Source: Leptodactylus fallax
Lineage: Eukaryota > Chordata > Amphibia > Anura > Leptodactylidae
Reading direction: 5' to 3'
Assembly (NCBI GenBank): GCA_947044405.1
Contig: CAMRHE010001097.1
Span: 1 to 64,000, forward strand
Length of the DNA: 64,000 nucleotides
The position numbers and the translations under genes are program-made. The notes beneath the pieces were generated by a model that was given only the letters and a program-made list of their open reading frames with translations, was not told where the DNA came from and searched no databases. Of the stretch, positions 9,101-20,600 are shown in pieces. Numbering within the stretch: position 1 is the stretch's first letter; each line of letters opens with the position of its first letter.

Positions 9101-12100
9101 GCGTGTGTGCGTGGTGCCTAAGCTACAATCTTGGTGCCTTCTCTTCATTTAAGCCGTCAATAATTTTTCTCGGCCCACAGCAGGAAAACAATGGAAGTGT
9201 TTTGTGTAGGAGAGATGGATAACTTGTTCTGAATCATAGTTTCTATTCCTGCACAGGGTTTTCATTACTTTGCTCTTTCTGCTTTATTCTCAGGGGTGCT
9301 GGAGAAAAATTGTTGTGGATGATACTTTACCGTTCAGTGAAGATGATAAGTTACTACTCCCTGCAAGTACCTGTGAAGCTGAATTATGGCCAATGCTGCT
9401 GTCCAAGGCTATCATTAAACTTGCAAGTGTGGAGTATGTCGAATTTACATTTCGTTTGATTTATACTGCATTTTATTCAGCTTGTTGGTCTTCTATGTCA
9501 TTGCTCCAAAGGGAATTATTTTTCTTTAGTGTTACAAATGGCTTGTAAAAGAAAAACTTTTTAAGGCCAGGGCCCCACGTGGCAAATCCCATCCACACAT
9601 TGCGGGAAAATGCGCGCAGCGAACATGCTGTGGTTTCCAAAACCATTGTGGTTTTGCAAATTGCAGCATATCAATTATACCTACCAATACATCGCGTTTT
9701 TTTCCCGCTGCGCTTATCACAGAAAGTCCGCAGAGGAAACCTTCGCGAACTTTCTGTGATTTTGCCGTGGTTGTTGCCGTGGTTTTTCCTGCAGCACTCT
9801 TTTGCTGCGGCCCACTACGTGGGGGCTTATCTTAATGCTGAGACCCCACATTGAGGAAATGCAGCTGTTTTTATTGCAGATTTTGCTGCAGTTTTTTTTA
9901 GCCAAAGTTAGGAGTGGATTGAGCAGAAGGAAAGAGTCTAAGTACTTCATTTATATTTCCCATTCCTTTATAAGTCACTGCTGACTTTAGCTCAAAAAAA
10001 CGCAGCAAAATCTTCAACAAAAAAAGCTACGTTTCTGCAATGTGGGGCCTCTGCCTAAGGCTAAGGCCCCACAAGGCGTCCCACAGCAAAAAATTACTGC
10101 GGGAAAAAACGGGGCGGCAACGCATCAAGTTTTTATCTGCAGAACTTTCTGTTTCAATTATACCTATAGGGAAACCTGACAGTGTTTCCAAAGGTACAGT
10201 TTGGGAAATAGCAGTGTGTCCGCAGCACGTATTTTTTTGCAAGGTGTGGATGGGATTCACTAGAATCCCATCCACCTTGCAGTGACTGTAAAACACTGCG
10301 TTTTTTTCTGAGGCATTTTCCAGTGCGGCCAAACTGCATTATTTTCGCCACGTGGTGTCCCAGCCTAAAAATGATTTAAAGCTAAGGCCCCATGTTGCGG
10401 AAACGCAGCTTTTTTGACCCAAAACCAAGAATGGCTACAAAAGGAATAGGAAATATATAAAAAATGCTTATACTTCTACCTTCTGTTCAATTCATGCCTG
10501 GCTTTGGCTCAAGAAACCGCAGCAAAATCTGCAACAAAAAAAGCTGCTTTTCCGGGCCTTAACCTAAAACAGTTTCTACATGACTGAAAAATCTATTAAA
10601 GGAGTTATCCAGCTTTTAAAATTGATGTCCTATTCATAGGATAGGATCAGTTTTAGATCAGTAGGGTTCTGACTGCTGTTTTCTCTGTTCCGGTGCCGAC
10701 TGTAGTGCTCCATACTACAGCTGCTTCTTAAAGTACAGCAAGTGAGCACTCTCGGTCAGAACAGGTAAATAGCTGATGTCTAAAAGCTGGATAACCCCTT
10801 TATTATATAGAGTTTTTCCTTAATCCTCATTAGTTCTGATGTACAATGGAATTCAGTAATGGTGCAAAACTATAACCTTGGTATTCATAATCGAGTGAAT
10901 ATAGCACAAATTTATTAACATGAAAAGTCACACTATATATCAAATATAAATTTGTATTTTTACCTATACACTACAAATTTTAAATGTTATATATGTTAGT
11001 GTTATATTCTCTCAGATATGAATACAGAGGCTTTACTTTTGCACCATTATTTTTGAATCATTGTGTATTTGAGAAGGGAGGGGGGTGAAAAAAACGTCAA
11101 TAGCAAGTGTGTGTATGAAATGGGCTCAGGGCAGAACTTTCATATTGAACAAGAGATTAGGTAGATTTACTGTATCGCCCAAAAATTGTCAACCAAACAC
11201 ATTAGATAGTTTGCCAGTCCTGTTGAAATCGGCAACTTCAGCTGACATTCATCTAATGTGTAATGGTACAAAAAACAAATAAATGAGTGATAAAAGTAAA
11301 GAGGTGATAAGTAATGATAGGCATTAATGTTTGTCAGTCTGGAGAATTTTATGCATGATCCTGACACTAACAGTCTTCCAAAGAACACAGAGATTATTCT
11401 CAAGTTGATCAATTCCATCTTCTGCTGGTGGTCAGCTGGGGAGGAGTTAAGAAAAAGGGGAAAAGCTTAATAATCTTTTATCCTACTGCACATAGGATAG
11501 CCAGTTGTCTTGCAGCCTGACACAGAACAATCAGGTCCAGGACTGTGTTCCTGGGACACAGAGAGAACTTAGTACTATTCTCATTTATAATATAAGGCAA
11601 AATAGGACTGAGGGAGATTAAGGGAGTAAATGCTGGGAGCAGTGGCGTAACTAGGAATGGCTGGGCCCCAAGGCGAACATTTGACATGGGGCCCCCCCTT
11701 CTTCAATGTTGGACCAGGCCGGCGTCACGTGACGCGGGCCTGCGTCGCGACGCAAAATGACGTCGGCTGACGTCTGGGACGTCACCAAACAGGCCCGAAG
11801 CCTGGAGAAGCGTAGGACAGGTAACTCTGGGCCTCCGATTATTATACTCCGGGGTCTGAAAAGACCCTGAAGTATAATGATAGCAGAGATTGTGGGGTTC
11901 GGGCCGCGGCCTCACATACCGATCCCTGCTCCTGCTCACAGCCGCCTCCGCAGAATCGGAAGCGCAGGCGGCCGTGAGCGGGTCCTCGGGGAACGGTAAG
12001 TATATAGGGCCCGTTACCTGCTGGGGTTACTCCAGCAGATAACGGACTATAAAAAAAAAAACAAAAAAAAACGCATCGGGGGCCCGCGGGGCCCCGTAAT

Positions 12101-15100
12101 GTCCCGGGCCCCAGTGGCAGCTGCTACCGCGGTAGTTACGCCCCTGGCTGGGAGTTATTTACATATTTGTGAATTTTCGGTGTTTAGTGTCTTTTTAAGA
12201 AAAACGTCAAAATGTATGCATCATTGCAATTATTTCAAAAAATCAGTTGCATATCTGTATAACGTTGCGTAACATTAAAAAATATTTGTTAAGGGTAAGT
12301 GGCATGTTCCTCTCCTTTCAGAAGTATAATGGGTTGCATGATGAGTTGTAGCTTCATGTTTTCTGGTATTGTTTCAGGAATAGAGAATGTGGTCAAGAGG
12401 TGAAGACTTTTAAAATGACAAATACCCCTTCAGTTTTAGCACAACACAGTGTGAGCTTGGTTATGACATTTTTATGAAACTCAAACTGGACAAAAAAAAA
12501 ATAGCAGTTGCCTTGGAAATCATAGTTCTCTTGACAACTGGATTGTCAGCTGTTTACCTGCAGTAGTTGTAGAGACCTTAAGCTAAAAGAGAATTAGACG
12601 TATTATATACATATTATATGCAGAATCAAGATCCCCCCGTGTCCTCATTCATACTGCTGCTTGGATTTGAGAAGGTTCGTTTACATGTGTTTCTGCCTTT
12701 GATTTTCCATCTTGTGGATCAATGTACGTTATCCATCAATATGGTCAAGTTGTAAATAAAAATATCCACAGTTACGCTAGGTTAACACCTGCTATCTGTC
12801 CACTTGCAAACCGTTTTAAGAGAAAAACGCTTTGGTACAAAAAGGATTCCAAACGGTTACACAACGGATACCCAAATCCGTCTGTTTAGACGGTTTAGTC
12901 AATGGGTGTCCGTTCAAAAACACTGACTGTTTGTATCCGTTTGTAATCTGTTTGTGTCTGTTTTTGACCAATTGGTTTTTTTATTTTTTTATTTTTTCCT
13001 TCTTCATTCTGAGCATGCGCAGAGGAAAAAACGGATTGCAAAACGGACACAAACTGATTGTTATCAGTTTGTAATCTGCTTTCCATAGACTTCAATGTTA
13101 AAAAAAAAACGGATTGGTTACTGTTCGTCTGGTATCCTTATTTTTTGTACGGAGAAAAAGTCCTGCTAGTCCATTCATTGAAGTGAATGGGTTTTTAAAC
13201 AAACCGTTCCCAGTCTTTTTTTCTGATATTTAGGTCGGATTCACGATGGACGAACACCAGGCGCAAGTGTGAATGAACCCTAATCCATCTAAAAAGACAG
13301 ATTCGGGTATCCGCTGTGTAACCATTTGGAATCCCTTTTGTACCAAACTGTTTTGTTGTTTTTAAATGGTTTGCAAGTGAACGGATACCGGGCACAAGTG
13401 TGAACCTAGCGAAACAATGTCTAAGTAGATATAATCTAAATAAAACAAACTTGTCACATTGAAAATGCAGTCTAATCTGTCAACATCAGGGTATAGAGCG
13501 GGAGGAGAAGGGAAAAGCTTCAGTATAACTTGTCATTTACTCATTGAAATTTCTGCTACTTTTATACTTATTAGTCATCTGGGAAGTCCTATTCCGTGAT
13601 TGACAGCTATATCTACAGTGGGGAAAAAAAAGTATTTAGTCAGCCACCAATTGTGCAAGTTCTCCCACTTAAAAAGATGAGAGCGGCCTGTAATTGTCAT
13701 CATAGGTAGACCTCAACTATGAGAGACAAAATGAGAAAACATGTCTAGAAAATCACACTGTCTGACTTTTTAAGAATTTACTGTATTTGCAAATTATGGT
13801 GGAAAATAAGTATTTGGTCAATAACAAAAGTTCATCTCAATACTTTGTTATATATCCTTTGTTGGCAATGACAGAGGTCAAACATTTTCTGTAAGTCTTC
13901 ACAAGGTTCACTGTTGCTTTTTTTTCCCCACTGTATATGTATACCCTGAAGGCTGTCAGTCACTGAATAATGTACAAGTTACACTAGTTCATTCCCACAA
14001 AACTGTATATCAATCTACTCAGCTCCTCCTGCTCTATATAGTCTGCAGAGAACAATGACTTTTCAGTGTAACAGGTTCCCTTTAAAGTTAAGGCCCTGCG
14101 GTGAGGAAAACATAATGCAGATTTTGCTGCGGTTTTTTGAGCCAAAGTCAGTAGTGGATTGAGCAGAAGGAAGAAGTATAAGCGTTTCCTAAATATTTCC
14201 TATTTATTTTGTAGCCACTCCTGGGTTTGGCTCAAAAAACACAGTAAAATCTGCAACAAAAAAAACAGTTTTTCCTCAATGTGGGGCCTTAGCCATAGTA
14301 GTTTTTGCTGTCCACAAATGCGGACAAAAATAGGACATGGTTCATAATTTGCAATGCTTGTATACGGCACGGACACACGGCTGCAGAAAAATGCGGTCGT
14401 GTATCTGGGCTCATAGAAATGCTTGTGTGCATACGACCAATGCTTGTGCAGATCCACAATTGTGGCTAAAAGTACGACCGTGTGCAGGAGGCTAAAACTT
14501 GCAGATGATAATTGATTTCTTTTCCAATTGTCTAATAATCAGTTTTTGCTCCAGAAGTAAGGGGGGAGAGAATCTTACAAAGATTGTTGGCCATTTTCAT
14601 TTATGTTTTCTATTCTTTTCAATAGATACAATTTGGCAAGGTATACAAATTTTATGAATATTGTTTCCATTAGTTCAAAAACATGTTTTCTTTTTCATTT
14701 TTTACATAGTACCAGTGGATTTGCAAAACGGGAGCTTGGAGAGTTTACTGTCCTGCATGCACTAACTGGATGGCTACCAGAGGTTATTCCACTACAGTAA
14801 GTGATTGTACTAGTTTGGGTTTGTTCTATGATGAATTGTGGATAGTGCTTGTGTAGTGAAGAGGTGACTCCACAGACAAATAATATCTGGATTTTACTTG
14901 ACATGAAAATGATTTCCTTGTGACATTTGACTGGCATATGTCTGGGCTCCTTTTCAACTGTATTGTAAAACATTGCCGACTAGGCTACTTCATAAGGTCG
15001 GAGCCCTATGTGATGTAAACACCGCGGTTTGGCCGCGGAAAAAACTTCTAGCAAATCCCATTCACACATACGCTACAAAAAATAGACTTTGTGGACATGC

Positions 15101-17587
15101 TGCAATTGTGGTTTTGGAAATTGCAGCATGTCACTTATGCCTACGGAATCGCCGCCGGTTTCCCTATAGGTATAATGGAAGCAAAAACTTTCTGTGAGAA
15201 CCGCTGTGGGAAAAACCGTGATGCGTTTCCAAAAAAGCGCTGCAGGACGCTATGTGGGGACCTTATGTTTATTTCTAGTAGTAAATGAAGACAATCATAT
15301 ACAGTGCCTTGCGAAAGTATTCGGCCCCCTTGAACTTTTCAACCTTTTGCCACATTTCAGGCTTCAAACATAAAGATATAAAATTTTAATTTTTTGGTGA
15401 AGAATCAACAACAAGTGGGACACAATCGTGAAGTGGAAAGAAATTTAGTGGTTATTTTAAACTTTTGTAAAAAATAAAAAACTGAAAAGTGGGGCGTGCA
15501 ATATTATTCGGCCCCCTTAAGTTAATACTTTGTAGCGCCACCTTTTGCTGCGATTACAGCTGCTAGTCACTTGGGGTATGTCTCTATCAGTTTTGCACAT
15601 CGAGAGACTGAAATTCTTGCCCATTCTTCCTGGGAAAACAGCTGGAGCTCAGTGAGGTTGGATGGAGAGCGTTTGTGAACAACAGTTTTCAGCTCTTTCC
15701 ACAGATTCTCGATTGGATTCAGGTCTGGACTTTGACTTGGCCATTCTAACACCTGGATACGTTTATTTGTGAACCATTCCATTGTAGATTTTGCTTTATG
15801 TTTGGGATCATTGTCTTGTTGGAAGGTAAATCTCCGTCCCAGTCTCAGGTCTTTTGCAGACTCCAACAAGTTTTCTTCCAGAATGGTCCTGTATTTGGCT
15901 TCATCCATCTTCCCATCAATTTTAACCATCTTCCCTGTGCCTGCTGAAGAAAAGCAGGCCCAAAACCATGATGCTGTCACCACCATGTTTGACAGTGGGG
16001 ATGGTGTGTTCAGGGTGATGAGCTGTGTTGTTTTTATGCCAAACATATCGTTTTGCATTGTGGCCAAAAAGTTCGATTTTGGTTCCATCTGACCAGAGCA
16101 CCTTCTTCCACATGTTTGGTGTGTCTCCCAGGTGGCTTGTGGCAAACTTTAAACAAGACTTTTTATGGATATCTTTGAGAAATGGCTTTCTTCTTGCCAC
16201 TCTTCCATAAAGGCCAGATTTGTGCAGTGTACGACTGATTGTTGTCCTATGGACAGACTCTCCCACCTCAGCTGTAGATCTCTGAAGTTCATCCAGAGTG
16301 ATCATGGGCCTCTTGGCTGCATCTCTGATCAGTCTTCTCCTTGTTTGAGATGAAAGTTTAGAGGGACGGCCGGGTCTTGGTAGATTTGCAGTGGTCTGAT
16401 ACTCCTATCATTTCAATATGATCGCTTGCACAGTGCTCCTTGGGATGTCTAAAGTTTGAGAAATCTTTTTGTATCCAAATCCGGCTTTACACTTCTACAC
16501 AACAGTAGCACGGACCTGCTTGGTGTGTTCCTTGGTCCTCATGATGCTCTCTGCGCTTTAAACAGAACCCTGAGACTATCACAGAGCAGGTGCATTTATA
16601 CGGAGACTTGATTACACACAGGTGGATTATATTTATCATCATCAGTCATTTAGGACAGCATTGGATCATTCAGAGATCCTCACTGAACTTCTGGAGTGAG
16701 TTTGCTGCACTGAAAGTAAAGGGGACGAATAATATTGCACGCCCCACTTTTCAGTATTTTATTTTTTACAAAAGTTTAAAATAACCAATAAATTTCGTTC
16801 CACTTCACAATTGTGTCCCACTTGTTGTTGATTCTTCACCAAAAAATTAAAATTTTATATCTTTATGTTTGAAGCCTGAAATGTGGCAAAAAGTTGAAAA
16901 GTTCAAGGGGGCCGAATACTTTTGCAAGGCACTGTATGTATCATAGAATAGTATACACAATAGCAGTTCAACTTGCCACCATGACTGTTTTCATGTGCAC
17001 TGTGCAGAAATTATGATAAGATCTTGAGAAAAATATAATTTTTTTGCAGATTTTTTTTTTTTGAGCCAAAGCTAAGAATGGCTACAAAAGGAATGGGAAA
17101 TATATAGGAAGTACCTATGCTCATTCCACTCCTGGCTTTGACTCAAAAAACCATAGCAAAATCTGCAACAAAAACAGCAGGGTTTCCGCAATATGGGGCC
17201 TCAGCCTTACGCAGCGAAAAAGTGCAGTGGGGAAAACAGTGGCGGAAACACATCGCAGTTTTTCCCACAGTGCTTTTCACAGATAGTCTGCAGAGTTTTC
17301 CTCTGTGGACTTTCTGCTTCAATTATACCTATAGGGAAACTGCCAGCGTTTCAGTAGGTATAATTGACATGCTGCGATTTCCAAAAATGCAACGATTCTG
17401 TTGTGCATATTTTTCTGCAATGTGTAGATGGGATTCGCTAAAAGGAAGTACTTATAGTTATCCCTTCTGCTAAATTCAGAACTTTCCTGCTGAACTCCAC
17501 ACAAAGAAATGCAGCAAAATCTTCAACAAGAAAACTGCTTTTCTGCAATGTGGGGCCTTAGCCTAAATGCTAGCGCAAGCAAGTCCT

Positions 17588-17620
<33 letters not shown>

Positions 17621-20600
17621 GTCCTTTAATAGTCCCACAATGGGGAAATTCAGTGTGTTACAGCAGCAAAGATAAGATAAGATAAGCAGATACAAATACA
17701 AATACAACATGTACAGTAATGTTCCAAGGTGAGAGGCATTACATTAATAGCAGACAGACAGATAGGACGTAGCAGGGGGGGGGGGGGGATTTAACAGGCA
17801 GAGAGATATTTCAGTTCTCTGTATGTAATGATCTCCGCTTAGGTCGGTGTTGGTTGTACAGCCTAACCGCGGTGGGGAGGAAAGACTTCCGATAGCGCTC
17901 CTTCTCACACCTAGGGTGGAGCAGTCGGTCACTGACAGTACTGCCCAGCGCAATCACAGTCTCATGCATGGGATGGGACTTCTTCTTCTGCATGGAGCTC
18001 ACCACGGACAGTATCCTTCTGTCACCCACCACCTGCACTGGGTCCAGTGGGCTCCCCAGGACAGAGCTGGCCCTTCTAATCAGCTTGTCAAGTTTATTTC
18101 TGTCCCTGGTTGATATACTGCTCCCCCAGCAGGCCACTCCAAAGAAGATGGCTGATGCCACTACCGAGTTGAAGAAAGTCCTAAGAAGTGCCCCCCGAAT
18201 TCCAAAGGCTCTCAGCTTCCTAAGCAGGTAGAGCCTGCTGTGGCCCTTCCTGTACAGGGCCTCCATATGATCTGCCCAGTCCAGCTTATTATTAAGGAGC
18301 AGACCCAGGTACTTATAGGTGTTCACAATCTCGATGCCCGTCCCCAGGATGTCCACTGGTTTTGGAGGGCATCTGCCTTTACGGAAGTCCACCACCATCT
18401 CCTTGGTCTTCCCCGCGTTAATCTTCAGGTGGTTCTGGTGGCACCAGTCCACAAAAAAACGGTTCAGTTCTCTGTACTCCCTGTCATCATCGTCTGTGAT
18501 GAGGCCTACTATTGCAGAGTCGTCAGAATACTTCTGTAGGTAGCAGCTGGATGAGTTGCACCTAAAATCAGCAGTGTACAGTGTGAAGAGGAAAGGGGCG
18601 AGAACTGTACTCTGATGTGCCTCCCTATTACAGATCACGGTACCTGACACACAGTCTTGGGCTCTCACGTATTGAGGTCGATTTGTGAGGTAGTCTAGGA
18701 TCCAGTTGGAGAGGTGGTGGTCCACTCCAGCAAGGCCCAGCTTGTCTCTCAGTAACCTGGGCTGTATGGTGTTAAAAGCACTGGAGAAATCAAAGAACAT
18801 TATTCTCACCGTGTTCCCTGGTTTTTCCAGGTGAGACAGAGCCCTGTGCAGAAGGTGGATGATGGCATCATCTACCCCAATGCCCGGTCGATAAGCAAAC
18901 TGGAGAGGGTCCATAGCGGGGCTCACTAGAGGGCGAAGATGTGTGAGAACCAATCTCTCTAAGATCTTCATCAAGTGGGATGTCAGTGCTACAGGTCTGT
19001 AGTCGTTGAGGTCCATAGGGTGAGGTTTCTTTGGAACTGGTACCACACAAGAAGATTTCCATAATTCAGGGACTATTTCCTGCCTCCGGCTCATATTATA
19101 CATATATGTAATTATACCACACAGCTGGTCCCCACAAGTCTTAATTAGCCTTGCACTGATGTCATCTGGCCCTGCGACTTTCCTCGCATTGATCTTTTTC
19201 ATCTCCTTCCTCACTTGGGCCCGTGTGAAGGTCAGACTGTGGTCAGATAAAGACAGATTTCTGGATTTACTGGTCTGTTGGGAAGTAGCCACATGGGGTG
19301 AATGGGGTGAAGTCATTCTGGTGAGGGGAGCTGAAGGACATGCTGGGGTGGGAGGAGCTGGTGTGTGATCAAATCTGTTGAAGAATAGGTTTAGTTCATT
19401 AAGCCAGTTAACATCTGCCTCAATCTGGCAGACAGACTGTTTATGACCCGAAATTGACTTAAGCCCCTCCCAGACCCCCCTTATGTCTTTTCTTTCCATT
19501 TGCTTTTCCATTTTTTCCTTATAACTGGCTTTTCCTTGCCTGATTAGATGCCTCAGCTCCTTTTCTACTTCCCTCAACCCCTCCTTATCTCTTGTCCTGA
19601 ATGCCATCTTTTTCTCCTTAAGTAGTGTTTTTATCTCAGAGTTAATCCATGGTTTGTTGTTGGAGAAGCACCTCACCACTTTTGCTCATACGTACATAGG
19701 GACACTGAATGTGTATCCAATATTTAATATCCATATAGTTTAGTAATGCTTTAATACATATATATGTTAATATATATAGTCAACTACTTCTCTTTTTTTC
19801 TGAGCTGATATATATTTCCCATGTTTCAGAAATGAATGTCTCGATAAAGTGTGGGAGCTATTAAAAAGAATAGTTCCTGAGTTCAAGTTACCTAGTGATG
19901 AAAATCATGGCTCTAAACCCACTGGAGCAGAAGACATATCCAAAGACAACAAGTTAACAGATGCGAAACTGGAAATTCCTATACCTGTCACTATTAAATC
20001 CTCAGAAAAGAGCAGTAAAGGTTCCTTTGCTTCTTCATTTTATTTGAAGTGTTCGTGCAGGATGTAAAGAAATCAAACCCATCTGTCCTAAAAGCATTGC
20101 ATCCTATTTGCCTGTAATGTCATTTAGGAGAAGAGATAGAAGACATTACATGCAGTTGGCTTTTCATGCTAATTAAAGCTGTTGGTTAAAAACCTCTTTA
20201 GGCTAATGAAAGCCTTGACATTGCAGGATTGATATCTTATTTTAAATGAAACACTTGGGGCAGGTGTCAAGAATATTGCTTTTAGACACTAAAGTAAGCA
20301 AAATCAACCATGCAGTGAGCTGTATGTTAACTAATTGTAGCCATTTGTTTCATCCAAGACAAAAAGGAAACTGTTTCTTGTCGCTGTCATTGAATGTGTC
20401 TACCAAACTTCCAAAGCTCATACGTACATAGGGACACTGAACGTGTATCCAATATTCAATATCCATATAGTTTAGTAATGCTTTAATTTACAGTAATTAA
20501 AATGCTAAGACTAAACCCTCCTATTCACATATAACAGTGGGGCACACTCATTAAGACTGGTGTTTTATGAAATGTTACTGGTGCACCTAGCAGTACGCCG

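Noticed and set aside
12832..13095. ORFs of 80 and 66 codons
   Set aside because: They lie in the foldback element and consist of mirrored sequence from its arms.
19684..19755. 72-bp repeat as target duplication of the LINE at 17587-19683
   Set aside because: The second copy is 732 bp away on the same side, not at the other end of the LINE, and the length is atypical.
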